A stretch of 64,000 bases of DNA, from positions 170,293 to 234,292 of the forward strand of contig MU385905.1 of NCBI GenBank assembly GCA_022497145.1, given 5' to 3'. Every line of letters starts with the position of its first letter. The first letter of the stretch is position 1. Below, piece after piece: positions 10,936 to 22,166 of this stretch. Source of the DNA: Rostrohypoxylon terebratum (lineage: Eukaryota; Ascomycota; Sordariomycetes; Xylariales; Hypoxylaceae). A model generated the notes under the pieces. That model worked only from the letters and a program-made list of their open reading frames with translations, was not told the DNA's origin and searched no databases. The position numbers and the translations under genes were made by a program.

Positions 10936-13900
10936 CTACATGCTCACCTCCCGTTCTTCCTGGATGGCGGTCATCTCACTACTAATGGCACCGGTGCCAA
11001 GTAGGGGTTGACTCGGGGGAGGCATCGAAAAAGGCCTCGAGCCTGTTGGTGTCGTGCTAATACCGTTAGTATTGGGAATCATGTTAGGACCGGAAGGTCT
11101 ATTTGCAACTACACCGCCTTCTGCTTCGGATGGCTGTTCGGTGATTTCGCTTGTAGGCATCTCTCGCTGCAACGGAGATGAGTGTACCGGCGAGTTGGAT
11201 TTCTTACTTGCCGCGTCGCCGTTACCCCCACGAGAAGAATTTCGTGGAGAGACCCTGCCCGTCTGGTGCGCGTCATTAGTTCAAAACGACAAGTATCCAG
11301 GAATGATAAGGAGGCTACAAACCTGCTTTGCCCACCTAAGGCCGCAGCTGTTACATAGGTCTCTTTGCCCACTCGGGCCTCTCCGCCACTCAGGTGTGTT
11401 GCGAGTATGACAATTGGCACAGTCTCGGACGAAATTTCCAACTCCCTTTCTACGCTTCCGCTTTTTCTTGTTGGATAAAAGTCCGTGTAGTTCCTCAGCG
11501 AGCACCCGATTCACTTTCTCCATTTGTCGCAATTCGTATTGCCAACTGGTACACCTGGTTGTCTTGAGCTCATCGAAAATATTGTCGTCTGAAGCGAGAG
11601 CCCTGTCCTGATTACCGGGGGCCATGCCGCCACCCGCGGCGGCAGAAAAAACGCCGGAGCGTTGCTCGTCTTGCACGGGACCTCCCTGGAGCACGCTAAA
11701 AGTAGAAATCGCCTTGGGGTCAGCGGGTGAATGGGCCGTAGGGTTTTGCCTGCTTGATAGCGCAGATACAGCCGGTCCCGCCGCTCGTGAAGAGGCTTTA
11801 ACTAACTTCGTCTGGGCAAGCAGGAAAGTTGGTTTCTGTCCTTCCGAGGCGTCTCCCGGATACATGACAGTATGGGCCTGGAGGACTTGGCCTCGGCGAT
11901 TTTGTACCTCATGCTTACATGTAACTATGCGTCCTCTCCTTGCTTTCTCAATAGAACGCCCAAATTCAGCACGTGACTCTTTGCGCATCAGCTCCTGAAT
12001 GCTAGTCCCCACAAGGTTTTCTGGTTGCAAATCCAACAGAGATCGGACATTGGCAGAGACGAAGAGGAACATGCCAGATGTGGAGAGTTTTGTCCACAAC
12101 TCGCTATCACCGATGCCGCCATTAGCCTCTAGTTTACGTCGACTGAGAGCAAACACCGGGCGCTTTCGGCCAACAAGGATGATACACTTTCGACCCTTTC
12201 CCTGCTCGACGAATAGTGAACCGTGACTCTCAAACCATGTATATCCACTTTGTTTCCTTCGTATGCGGAATACGATGTTAACCGAACTTCCATTAGTGGC
12301 ATCTTTGAGCTCCCGGGTAACGGGAACTATGTCAGAAGGGTGGGAGATAGATGAGATAGAATTTCCAACAAGTTCGGTGGCATCGTACTCGAGGATGCGC
12401 TTGCAGGAGGGCGATAAATATAAAAAAAGCCCTTTCAAGGACAGCACGTGGACGACGTCATCGGCATTTTCGAGAAGCATTTTATCCCATGATTGCCGGT
12501 GCCAATCAGACACAGATCCCTTAGGGTTGAATTGTTGGAGTAGAGTAGATACGTCGTCCACCCCAAGCGTCTGGCCATTCTCCGGCTCCCACTGGCTTGA
12601 CGCAGGCGGGTTCCAAATGTACTGGCCGATATCACTGTGCTTATAATTGACCTTCATAGTACCCGGTCCTTGATGGGATGCAATGGCGTCCGGACATTCC
12701 ACCAGGTCAATCTGGAACCCAATTATATATCTGATCTCAGCTGTATCCCAAGGGATGGGGATCATAGTTAATAGGTTTAAAAATGGTTTACCCCCTTTTC
12801 GATAGTTGATCAAGCTTTGCTGTACTTCCTTCCCTTCCGCGATCTTTTGTTTCAAGTTGTAGACAGCCCCATTGTCAACGAATTCACGTTTTGTGCCTGC
12901 TTCAACCTTGCCGTCTGGAGCCTGGAGAAAACGGCAGTTCTGGCCAACGATCTCATGCCGACTATAGCCAGTCAAATTTTGAAAATTGTCCGAGACGTAA
13001 ATGATGGGGCAGTCATTCATGGTAACGTCACAAACGACGAAAGCGCACGACATATCGACTGCACCGAGATTTACTTGCGGGCTTTTACGCGTAGCCACGA
13101 GCCATAGAGCTCTTAGCATATCAAACCCGCTTTTGGAGTATATGGTTTTCTCTTTGACGGGCTGGCCAGTCATCACAGGGTTGGTTGAGACGGCTGGCTG
13201 ATTGGCAGCGCCGCTCTCTGGGGTTGTCTCGGTTGTGGTAGCCATGGGGGATTCGTAGGACGGCGTAGACGAAACGAGAGTCTGGGATGGAACCTGAGAA
13301 GAGGACTGGGGAGAAATGCTAGGTTGAAAGCCGTTCATGGAAGTATCCAAGCCAAGATTCGTGGGCTGGACGTGTTGGTTAGAGGGAGAGAATTGTGGAG
13401 AGGTATGCATCATGCTATCATCGCCAGCATCTACCGTTATACCAGTACTGGCGTTGTGCGGAACGGCACCCATAGCGGCATTGTCACCCGACAGGTCCAT
13501 GCTAAAATCTGCTGACAAGCCATCCATAGAATTTGACGGAAATCCGGTAGGCATTGTAGTCGCAGATGCGAACATGTTCATAGAAGGATCAGATCCCATT
13601 TGGCCCATGTTCATGTTAGAAAAAGCAATCATATTGCCGACCATATCCGGGGATAGAGTGGAAAACTCGTCGGCAAGCATTGTCGGGGAAGAGAAACCTG
13701 CCGAAGTGCCTGGCAAGGCTATGTTGGTGTTGAGACTTGGGAAGCCGCTGTTCATAGCATCAGTTGATGAATTCGGCATGGCTCCAAATTGATAGTCTCT
13801 GAAGGAAGGGTCGGTATTGCCAAATTCCATCATGGACATCCTCCGATCGGCATCTGCTGGTGATATCTGGGTCGGAAATTGCTGCGGCAAACTCCGTCGC

Positions 13901-14121
13901 CTTTGGAGTTCTTGGGAGTTGCTGCGGATGATGTCGTCTAGGGAATCAGCGCCTACCATGGAACCATCTGTGTTTGCAGCAGTGACAGGACAATACTGCG
14001 GCTGTTGAGTTGGCTGATTCAACGCAGTAGCTTGGCGTCTTTGGTTTCGTTGCTGGGCATGACGGCGCTGTAGCTCTTCTTGAGAGAGCTGGTTACCGAA
14101 GAAGTTGTCCATTTCAGACAC
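10936..14121 (-). CDS. wc-1: White Collar-1: blue-light photoreceptor and GATA transcription factor
   Basis: Exon 1 is 14121..11323 (933 codons). A 60-bp intron (11322..11263, GTTTGT...CAG) leads to exon 2, 11262..10936; the protein is 1,041 aa. A disordered Gln/Met/Ser-rich N-terminus precedes the LOV domain at about 335-475, with the flavin-binding motif GQNCRFLQ at 393-400 and the photoadduct cysteine at Cys396. Two more PAS regions follow (about 545-655 and 670-775). A basic KKKRKRRK nuclear signal (885-892) directly precedes a GATA finger of form C-x2-C-x18-C-x2-C (Cys901-Cys926). The intron falls just after the finger; the second exon continues TGRVSPRNSSRGGNGD, a conserved wc-1 stretch. 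In Neurospora and Trichoderma (BLR1) this protein partners WC-2 to drive light-induced and clock genes. It lacks the long N-terminal poly-Gln tract of Neurospora WC-1. All key residues are intact. Confidence 0.97.
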
Positions 14122-14567
14122 ATCAACTAAGCAACAGGCGGAAAAGATGATTGTAGAGCACAGTTTTTCCTGGGTTGGGCCGCCTCAAAACAACAGTTTT
14201 GGAATGCGATACTCGTATTCAATCCGAGAGACAATTTGAACGACGAACGGAAGTAGATGAAAGATGGCTGGTCGATGTAGCCGGTGGTTAAAAACTTGTC
14301 ATCCGAATATATCGACAGATAGAAAGAATAACGAAGATCGGCACGTGGGGTGTATCGCATGCGTCGATAGCTAGAAGATGCTGGGCAAGATACTCCGGAA
14401 AATAGCGCTGCTGCTCGTATGCAGTAGACGAGCAGTGAGGAAAATGGACGTCATCCAGACAATTTCTCTAAGCTGGGCTGAAACACTGTAGCAACGTGTA
14501 TTCTATGAATGAGAAAATGTCGGATAAGCGGCAGGTGTTGTTTCGACAGAAGGCCACATCTGGACTT

Positions 14568-14601
14568 GGGCTTGGACTTGGACTTGGATTTGGAGTTGGT
14601 G
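14568..14601. repeat. Short tandem repeat, unit TTGGAC/TTGGGC
   Basis: About five to six hexamer-like units (TTGGGC, TTGGAC, TTGGAT, TTGGAG) within the wc-1 upstream region. Confidence 0.75.
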
Positions 14602-15730
14602 ATAGCAATATTTTTATCTTTATTTTCTCATTCTTTTTTTTTGGTATGCGCAAATGCAGCCGATATTAGGACTTTCGAATCGACGTATGAGACGAGACAA
14701 CAGCAGATTCGCTGATGATTTCGCTGAAATGCAGAGATTAGTCGGCACAGTGGGTTGATATTGAAGGCTGATGGCTGGTGGTAATGATCGTTGATAGCAA
14801 TATGATCAATGAGCGAAAGGGATTCGGAAAGGGATTTCGAACAATGCCATCTACTAGTTCTGGCAGTCCAACCCACTAAGGCTTGCTTACTGGTTGCTGG
14901 CTGCTGGCTGTGGTCGCTGGTCGCTTGTCGCCTTGTCGCTTTGTCGCTTGTCGTTGAAGGTGGGAGTGTTAAAGGTTGAATTCGACCGACCGGGGTCAAG
15001 TTGGATTTTGGAACTTGGTACTAGCAGCAGACAGGGTACCTAGTACCTACCCAGGTAGGCAGGGAATTGTTCGATCGAATCAACTTAATCGAACTACACT
15101 AAGGCAGTAGCGCAGCCGCTCCCTCTTTCCCTCTCCGTTGGGTCATATTAAAACACCGTACCAAACCATCCATTATTACCTACCTAGTACTAATATATTG
15201 ACGGTTTCCTACTACTAATGTACATGTCTAGCTATGTAGGTACCTGGTACCCATCTATGATGTACTTGCGCTTTGCTCGTCATGCTTTACGTAATATACA
15301 AGGTTGCAGTACAAGAAAGAACAAACGGAATGTTGAAACGGAACTGCAACCGCAACGTTCATCATAGGCGGGGCGCTCGGCATACACATTAGACAGTACT
15401 TAGTAGATATCCATTCGTATGTACCTGCACATTTCCCGTAGCTTATTAATCCATTACCAGTGGTCAATCAGGATAAATAATAGATGTTGTGTTGCTGACG
15501 CATCTTATAAATTTAAAAAAAAATCAGGCAATCTAGAAAAGTTGTTCTAACTAAGCGGTACAAGTACAAGATCTAGTAAACTAAGTACTTAGAATACCCC
15601 GCCCACCCGCCTTGTACTTTCCCCTCAAGTTTACCCCCATATTTGCATAGGTACATTAAAGTCTGAACTACCCGCGTGCGTATACTAGGTACCTAGGTAT
15701 CAACATACACACCTCTTACAGGTACTAGAT

Positions 15731-15795
15731 GTGGAATAAAAGGAAGTTTAGATTCAACTCCTATTAGGCCTGTCGGTGCCTTCCTTTTATTCCAC
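15731..15795. repeat. Perfect 16-bp inverted repeat, 33-bp spacer
   Basis: Arms GTGGAATAAAAGGAAG (15,731-15,746) and its exact complement (15,780-15,795). Too long to be chance in 2 kb. It could be a small terminal-inverted-repeat relic or a hairpin. The AT-rich patch begins at its right end. Confidence 0.8.
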
Positions 15796-16060
15796 TCGAT
15801 CTCTTACTTAATACGGTATACTATTTTTCACCACTTAAAGTATTTAATACTTAATATCATTAATGTTTTAAAATACTCAAGTTTAAATATATACGAAAAG
15901 AAAATTAATCTTATTTTAATATCGCCGTAGCAATTATTTTTCTGTTTAATAAAAATAAGTACGGTTTAATATATATGTATTTAAATGTATTTTTCAATCA
16001 ATTATATAAGCAAAGTACAATAAGTACAATACATGCACACTAATAAGTAAGGTACGCAGC
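15796..16060. repeat. Short AT-rich patch, possible RIP-degraded relic
   Basis: About 260 bases much richer in TA/TT/AA than the flanks, similar in texture to the block after 31,500. No sequence match to a specific repeat in the window was seen by eye. Confidence 0.4.
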
Positions 16061-16406
16061 AAGAATCAGCCTCGTTTCCCCATAATTTTATTTTAGGTTG
16101 GGGGGTAGCTGGTCAGCCTGGCAGCCTGGAAGCCTGGAAGCCTGGCACACCTCAGCGATTTGGGATTTAGGTCTTTAGTTAGGTACCAGACCCACATATT
16201 GTAGGCTTACCTAAATATTCAACCTCGTCATCGACCATCAGTTGTCAATTGTCAACTTTGAACCTAGAACACCAACGTTTTTTTTTCTATTATCGTAAAC
16301 AATTTCAGATCCACATTTGGTGGCTAAAAGTAACCTCTCTTTCTTATTTTTTTGCACCTTCTCTGGTGTTCTTCTTTTAACTTTTGCATCACCTTTTCAG
16401 ACCAGA

Positions 16407-16923
16407 ATGGACATATCTACTCGTAGAGATCCTCCTGATCGTCACTATTCTCATTTACGAAACCTTTCCTAAGGTAAGTCACCGCGATCTCATTGCTCAC
16501 TTTACTGCCTTACACGTTGTCCATTACTTTCACTTGTCTTGTATCAACTTTCTTTCACTTCTTCGAGTGCTCGTTTCCAAGATTCCACCATCAATTTGCC
16601 GGTTGGCAGATGCCACACACTGCGCGCCGTGCATTTCCTTGCTCCTCTATATCCTCCCTCTACAAACCCTTCAATCAATTCAAACTCCCAACTTACATTC
16701 TCATCCACTTACATTCATTCCATCAATCTTCTTAACTCTAGTATATGTATGCAAATTGCGGCTCAAAAATATCTTGTTAACATCAAGCAGCCTCTTTTCA
16801 GTCTTTCTAGCAATTGATACTTTGTCAATTCAGGTCTACGAAGGTTCTTTTGTTGAATTGCTAGTGCACCTCCTGCAAAGTATTACTTAAAGCACCATCG
16901 AATAAGACCTTCTCACTGCCCAG
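16407..16923 (+). promoter_or_regulatory. Probable 5' UTR exon end, uORF and 451-bp 5' intron of the NYN gene
   Basis: A consensus donor AAG|GTAAGT lies at 16,473 and a CAG acceptor ends at 16,923, giving a T/C-rich candidate intron of 451 bp just before the NYN start. Immediately before the donor is a 21-codon ORF (ATG 16,407, MDISTRRDPP...) whose TAA ends one base before the exon end. It would be a uORF in the spliced leader. The long hydrophobic ORF across the interval is only T-rich intron sequence. Confidence 0.45.
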
Positions 16924-16936
16924 TTTGGATTCGGAA

Positions 16937-18514
16937 ATGAAGGTATTCTCTCAGAACCGTGGCCCTGATGGGTCCCGGGTAGTCAACCCAGAGTCCGTCC
17001 CGCAACTTGGGGCTGGCCTGTGCGAGATCTTTGATAGTCAACCTCGTTTTAATGATACAGGCAAGGAGTCTGATATCACTCCTACCACTATCCAGGTCCA
17101 TGGTAGGAGCAATTCAACTTCGACTATCTCAGGAACTCCTCCAGATACGAACGTCACCACACCAATTTCATACATTGGATCGTCGAGCATTTATCAGAGC
17201 CACAATGTGAAGAAGCAGCTCAACGCTACCGCTTTTGATAGAAGATACATCAACGTATCGAACTCTATTCTCCAATATTATCGTCTATCTTCTATGTTGA
17301 GCACTGGCAATGCTCTGGATGACCAATCATCACCCGTCTCATCCGCCGCTTCACCTACTACATACCCGGGTCATGAATCATCAGCTCGCATCCTGTCGTC
17401 TAGGATGCTACAAGATTCGAGATTTAATTGGGATATAACACTCAATAAGATCATCCAGTGGTTTGTCGACGGGAAAACTTCCTTGTCACAGACAAAGGAA
17501 CTAGCTAGGAAGTATCAGAACTGGGAATTTGTGAAGGCTCTGGATGCGCTAGACGGTACCACAACATCAGACGCTCCCCATACCAATGTGAGCCAATCAC
17601 AGACCCCTTTCACCCAAATCACTCCGGGACAGTTCGTCAACCGTTCGACAACATGTACACCTATTCGGTCACACCCTGGCATGCAACATGTATACCCGGA
17701 CGCCGCGGAAGTTGCTCATTTTCATTTTCGTTCCAAGGTGGCGACACACGTCGACGTAGACAGGCTATTTGATCCAAACAACACATCAAAGCTTCATCTT
17801 TTTGTCGACATATCTAATATCTTCATTGGGTTTTGCGACGCCGTCAAGGCTTCCAGGGGATTGCCCCAAACCCACAAAATGCAGGCTCCGCCATTCTCAT
17901 TCGAGACACTCGCTGTCTTGATGGAGAGGGGAAGATCTGTGCAGAAGAGGATCGTAGCTGGATCTATACCCGCATATTCCGCCGACAATCGCCGCAAGTA
18001 CTGGCCGCCGTACTTTTTAGAGGCGGAGGAGCTACACTATCAAATGAACATTTTCTGTCGCGTTCAAACAAGAAAGCCAAATTACTCGAAGAGAAGAGGC
18101 AGGAGATCTCCCAAAGCCGCTTTCCACGACGTAAACGACCTTAGTACGGGAGAATCCACCGGGGATGATGGCTTTGCAACGACCTACGAAATCCGCAATG
18201 GTGAGCAGGGCGTAGACGAAAACCTTCACCTCAATATGATGGACAGTATGTGGGATCAAATCGAAACCCCTGGTACCATGGTATTAGCAACTGGAGATGC
18301 TGCAGAGGCCGAGTTCTCTCATGGTTTCTTGCATTATGCTACACGGGCATTGGAAAAGGGCTGGAGGCTTGAGCTGGTCACGTGGAAACACTCCATTTCA
18401 TCTGCCTGGACTGATAAGAAGTTTTGCGGAAAGTTTTCGAGCCAATTTAGAATCATCTACCTGGACGAGTTTCTTGCGGAGCTTCAGGTGGAGGCGAGCA
18501 GAATTTCTGCTTAG
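16937..18514 (+). CDS. NYN-domain (PIN-like nuclease fold) protein
   Basis: Single coding exon, 525 aa from ATG 16,937; a 4-codon upstream extension begins with TTG and is not needed. The N-terminal 250 residues are Ser/Thr/Pro-rich and probably disordered, with a helical patch at about 155-205 (LNKIIQWFVDGKTSLSQTKE). The NYN fold follows: LHLFVDISNIFIGF (about 286-299) carries the first conserved Asp/Asn, and TMVLATGDAAEAEFSHGF (about 447-464) carries the second acidic cluster, then a Trp-rich strand RLELVTWKHSISSAW. NYN proteins belong to the PIN-like metal-dependent RNase superfamily; related fungal proteins are mostly uncharacterised. Between the motifs is a basic insertion (SKRRGRRSPK, about 384-393) that could bind nucleic acid or act as a nuclear signal. 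RNase activity is inference. Confidence 0.82.
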   Translation: MKVFSQNRGPDGSRVVNPESVPQLGAGLCEIFDSQPRFNDTGKESDITPTTIQVHGRSNSTSTISGTPPDTNVTTPISYIGSSSIYQSHNVKKQLNATAFDRRYINVSNSILQYYRLSSMLSTGNALDDQSSPVSSAASPTTYPGHESSARILSSRMLQDSRFNWDITLNKIIQWFVDGKTSLSQTKELARKYQNWEFVKALDALDGTTTSDAPHTNVSQSQTPFTQITPGQFVNRSTTCTPIRSHPGMQHVYPDAAEVAHFHFRSKVATHVDVDRLFDPNNTSKLHLFVDISNIFIGFCDAVKASRGLPQTHKMQAPPFSFETLAVLMERGRSVQKRIVAGSIPAYSADNRRKYWPPYFLEAEELHYQMNIFCRVQTRKPNYSKRRGRRSPKAAFHDVNDLSTGESTGDDGFATTYEIRNGEQGVDENLHLNMMDSMWDQIETPGTMVLATGDAAEAEFSHGFLHYATRALEKGWRLELVTWKHSISSAWTDKKFCGKFSSQFRIIYLDEFLAELQVEASRISA

Positions 18515-20055
18515 AATCTTCAAATCACGAATCGAACATACTTCCAACTCTGCGCGGTTCAAGATTTTTTTTACCATTTCGGTTGCATTTTCAGGCGTTC
18601 GGTACATTACGCTTGTTCGCATTTCCGGTAACGCAGTCCGATCGAGGGGGGGGTCTTTTCCCCCCCAAAGACATTGATATTATTGCAGAGTCTATCTCCG
18701 TAGAACAGTTGCAACCATCGTATAGAGGTGGCTGTATCAATATACATCTATAGATCAGCTAATGTTGATCTCGGGCGCATTTCAGACCGAAAAGATGTTT
18801 GCTCTATAGCTGTTATTGCATTGGGGCTGGACGACATGATTCGACGACAATTGATACCAAAGACAGCCATATGGACACAGGCCGAAAGGGGGGAAAGGCA
18901 TGTACCGATGCCGGCGGAATGGGGCTTCCGTGTCCGCTGGTTGGTTGACTGATTGGTTTCAGGTTGATGATTAAGTAGAGTGAACGAGGTTTAGTTCGTT
19001 GCAGGATACCCTTGGCATCACAAAAAGCTGGCATATGAATGTGTCACAGATGCCTACTGTATAGTGCCTAAACTTGAAGATTTAGATTTATGGAATCTGG
19101 TCCCATACATACTGAAAGTGCAATTCATGATAGTAAGGTTAGCGTCGTGCAATACGCCCGAGAAACTACCTGAAGTCCACCAGACGCACACAAACACACA
19201 CACACACACACACATACACTAACTAATATGTAGGTAAGGGATGAATACTTTATCCTTGGGTGTCTGTGTTACTTAGGTAAGTAGGTAAATTACCTATTTT
19301 GTACAGTGCCAACTGTACTAGTAGGTGTCAATGTACTTGGTAGCCATCTCAATTTCTTATTGGGATCAGATAGTGTGGCTGATTTATAAGAAACGTGAGT
19401 GGTACCTAGGTCCTACCTAAGGCTACATGTAAGCAGCCCTCCGGAGAGGTACGTCGTAAGATGTACATACCTACTAGGTAATTAGGTATATATTATCTAG
19501 ATAGGTACATTGTAGGACCTAAATTGATTTAAATATGTAACAGTACACGAGGACAAAGGCCAGAAAAGCTTGCATATACCTATTACATATACTACATATA
19601 TGTACCTAACCTAGTAGGATAGTACCTAATGTGTCTGGTACGTAAAGGTGGCCCGGTGGCTCTTACCTTCTCTCTGCTCAAACTCAATATCGAATTCAAG
19701 AATTACCTAGTAGCACATTGAGATTACCTCAGGCGATCCACAGCGTACGGTAATTTTCTCATCCTCTTCTCATCTTCTCATTCACATTCTCATCCTTTCC
19801 TCGTCCTATTTCCCGTCTATACTATCTGACTAGGTACATTCTACATCATCAACACACCTATTACATATATCGAAACACTAACCTAACCTTTGTGCAAATG
19901 CCTCTTTATTAAAAGTTACAGATCAGAAGCTGATCTCTCACATCCGGATCCCTCTCCCTGCCAGTTCAACTCATACCTTCCGCACTGCATTTGTGAATTT
20001 GTAAGTCATCACGTTGTGGCCAGGCGGCTTCATCGAATGAATATAGTCTGTTGAG
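18515..20055. other. Intergenic region between the NYN and glycosyltransferase genes
   Basis: No supported gene. It contains a poly-G/poly-C hairpin-like stretch near 18,647-18,667 (seven or more G then C), a CA microsatellite, and dense TACCTAGG/TAGGTA words at 19,230-19,650. The pyrimidine-rich stretch at 19,750-19,815 would suit the promoter/5' UTR of the plus-strand glycosyltransferase gene. Confidence 0.55.
19187..19219. repeat. CA dinucleotide microsatellite
   Basis: About a dozen CA units with single-base interruptions at both ends. Confidence 0.85.
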
Positions 20056-21255
20056 ATGGCGACATTCCATCAGCCATCCCGGCACCTCCTGGTTGGCATC
20101 GCCGCATCCATTCTTGTGGTATTTTTTCTCGTCTTCACCCCACGATCTTCGCATCTCAACCTTCACTCCCTCGGCGACAGCGCTTCTCATAGCCCACCAG
20201 CGCCCTCCCTCAAGAAGACCGCCCGATATTATGACAAGAATTACAAGGGTAATTCTTTCCCAACAGTCATCAATCAAGTCACCAATGGGACGTTGGGGTT
20301 TGAAAACATTTTTGTTGTCGGTCTTCCGGAGCGGACCGATAAACGCGATGCTATCGCACTCGCTACCTCTTTGACCGGGTTCCGTGTTGAGTGGATTGAT
20401 GGCGTCAGGGGAGAGACCATCCCAGACAAGGCTGTACCGTTTGGTACAGATCGAGAGAAACTCTGGGAGGCGAATTTAGGAAGCTGGAGGGGCCATATGA
20501 ACGCAATTCGCAGAATTATCGAAGATGACGTCAGCTCTGCCCTAATCATGGAAGACGATATGGACTGGGATGTGCATCTTAAACCACAGCTAGAAAGGGT
20601 TGCTCAAGGCACTAGAGCCCTTCTTTCCTCCGTTGCGGAGTCAAGCTCCCCTTACGGAGATGACTGGGATCTCATGTGGCTTGGCCACTGCGGTGAGGTT
20701 TTCCCCGAAACATTAGAAGAGAATATAGAGAAACTTGCCGACGACCCGAGCATCGAATATATGTCGCGTAAATGGGCCATCGAGAATGATGCCACCGTGC
20801 CTCCGAGAGACAAAGTTACTGGCCTCGTCAACTTTTCTGTTTATCCTGAATATACGCGCTGGGTCCATATTACGGGGGCTCCAATTTGCACTTTCGCCTA
20901 CGCCCTTTCCCAACGGGGAGCTCGTAAGGTTCTCTTTGACCTGTCGGTTGATCATTTAACGGGACCTTTTGATAACGCTCTAGCTGGTCTCTGCAGACGC
21001 GCGGTCTCTACATGGGGCGTCGAAGAATCCGCCGAGGCTGGCGATCGAGGACTTGACGCAAAATGTATCAGTGTAACGCCACCTTTATTCTTCCACCACA
21101 AAGCTAAAGGTCTCGTCAATGGCGATAGCGATATCCAGGCCGTCAAAGACGATCAGGTCCGCGAGAAAGGCATGACCGAGAATATTGTGTGGAGTGCAAG
21201 AAATAATATCAAGAACTTGATCGCGGGGACCAGTTTAGAAAGCCAATACGAATGA
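20056..21255 (+). CDS. Type II membrane glycosyltransferase, family 25-like
   Basis: Single exon, 399 aa. A short cytosolic tail is followed by one membrane anchor (about 11-28, LLVGIAASILVVFFLVF) and a Ser/Pro stem, then the catalytic domain. Family-25 features seen: IFVVGLPERTDKRDAIALAT (about 85-104, the usual strand then ER.DR-type motif), a conserved GEIGCWRGH-like stretch here reading NLGSWRGHMNAIRRI (about 140-154), and the acidic metal/donor motif ALIMEDDMDWD (about 162-172, EDD at 166-168). GT25/LPS-type fungal proteins are Golgi or secretory-pathway sugar transferases of unknown acceptor. The ATG at 20,056 is the first in frame and precedes the anchor. Nothing appears broken. Confidence 0.85.
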   Translation: MATFHQPSRHLLVGIAASILVVFFLVFTPRSSHLNLHSLGDSASHSPPAPSLKKTARYYDKNYKGNSFPTVINQVTNGTLGFENIFVVGLPERTDKRDAIALATSLTGFRVEWIDGVRGETIPDKAVPFGTDREKLWEANLGSWRGHMNAIRRIIEDDVSSALIMEDDMDWDVHLKPQLERVAQGTRALLSSVAESSSPYGDDWDLMWLGHCGEVFPETLEENIEKLADDPSIEYMSRKWAIENDATVPPRDKVTGLVNFSVYPEYTRWVHITGAPICTFAYALSQRGARKVLFDLSVDHLTGPFDNALAGLCRRAVSTWGVEESAEAGDRGLDAKCISVTPPLFFHHKAKGLVNGDSDIQAVKDDQVREKGMTENIVWSARNNIKNLIAGTSLESQYE

Positions 21256-21745
21256 ACACTTAGCCCAGAGGCAGAGTCGACAAAACAAGTCTACCTACAG
21301 AGCATAATGTTCCAGGATACTTAGTACCTTATGTTGGAAAATAACGACCAGAGCAATAACACGCCATTTCGCCATGGATGACGCATACGGGATGATACGT
21401 CCAAGTTGGCAGGCCAGTGCTCGATTCCACCTTCAGCTGGAGTATTTGGTCGACTATAGTGGTCACACTAAGGCTCGTCAAGTCCGCCTTCATGACTTCG
21501 GAGTAACGCAAAGTAGGAGCCTGGTAATAAATTACAGTGGCTTGACAGATAGTCTGAATCCCCCCTCGCCCCCTCCCCGTCCCCCAAAATCAGCCAATGA
21601 CGATTAGAAATACCCCTCGAGCGTATGGCCACTCGTCCTTGGATCCGGGGAAAGAGGAGGAGGGTTGTTTTTGGAAGTGACCTCAATACACCACCTTCAA
21701 TATCAGGGACCTGTGTTTCTGCCTGACTTGGTAAATACATATGCA
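21256..21745. other. 3' intergenic segment after the glycosyltransferase gene
   Basis: Short ORFs only, none convincing. It is bounded on the right by the 5-bp duplication ATGCA (21,741-21,745) of the inserted LTR. Confidence 0.5.
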
Positions 21746-22166
21746 TGTTACGAACCTATACCTAAGTACTTTAGGTATACGGGGTGATTCGTGGGTTTCC
21801 TTGTTTGTTAGCAGTACTCGTAGAGATCAGATCAAAGGTAGTCTGTTCGTAAGAAAGGCTTGGAGTCCTCTCTCTATTAGTTCGATGCGGTTGAAGTAAT
21901 AGACTTAGATTGATAGCTAAAGAACTGAAGTGAGTGACTAGATACATGAAGTATGCTATGCTTTTATAAAAAATGTCTCTCCTTCCTCCCTACTGAGTGC
22001 CTGAGGTTATCGTGATCTGGTTGATCTAATTGATCTAATGATCTGGTAGATGTCCTAGATCAATTAGATCAATAGATCATTCTATGCCGTGGTTTAGCCG
22101 TGATTGGTTTATGGGGTTCCACTCCTTGGGTCCTCAAAGTGGCCGCCTGTCGGTTGGTTTGTGACA
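21746..22166 (-). mobile_element. Solo LTR A0 (family A) in gene-rich DNA, TSD ATGCA
   Basis: 421 bp with TG...CA ends (TGTTACGAACC ... GGTTTGTGACA) and a perfect 5-bp duplication, ATGCA, on both sides (21,741-21,745 and 22,167-22,171). Read on the minus strand it shows the family layout: outer end TGTCACAAACC, CCAATCACGG box (22,107-22,098), a copy-specific inverted repeat, a TTTATAAAAG TATA box, then the conserved R/U5. The inverted repeat has 17-bp perfect arms, TTGATCTAATTGATCTA at 22,021-22,037 and its complement at 22,056-22,072. It is the only copy outside the AT-rich block. Confidence 0.88.

Larger units (their letters stand above)
14122..16406. other. Shared upstream region of wc-1 and the NYN gene
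   Basis: Divergent promoters lie here: wc-1 leaves to the left and the NYN gene to the right. There is no coding frame I trust. The region includes short TGGACT-type tandem repeats, runs of the CTAG/TACC words near 15,030-15,060 and 15,228-15,250, a perfect inverted repeat at 15,731-15,795 and an AT-rich patch after it. A long wc-1 5' UTR is possible. Confidence 0.55.

Noticed and set aside
11414..14008. Several 60-150 codon plus-strand ORFs opposite wc-1
   Set aside because: Antisense shadows of the wc-1 coding exon without motifs or splice support.
16384..16890. 168-codon hydrophobic ORF upstream of the NYN gene
   Set aside because: It begins at TTG and its Leu/Ser/His-rich composition comes from a T/C-rich intron-like sequence with good splice signals at both ends.
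21374..21607. 77-codon ORF downstream of the glycosyltransferase gene
   Set aside because: No motif, Pro/Ser-rich end from a C-rich tract, and no splice continuation.
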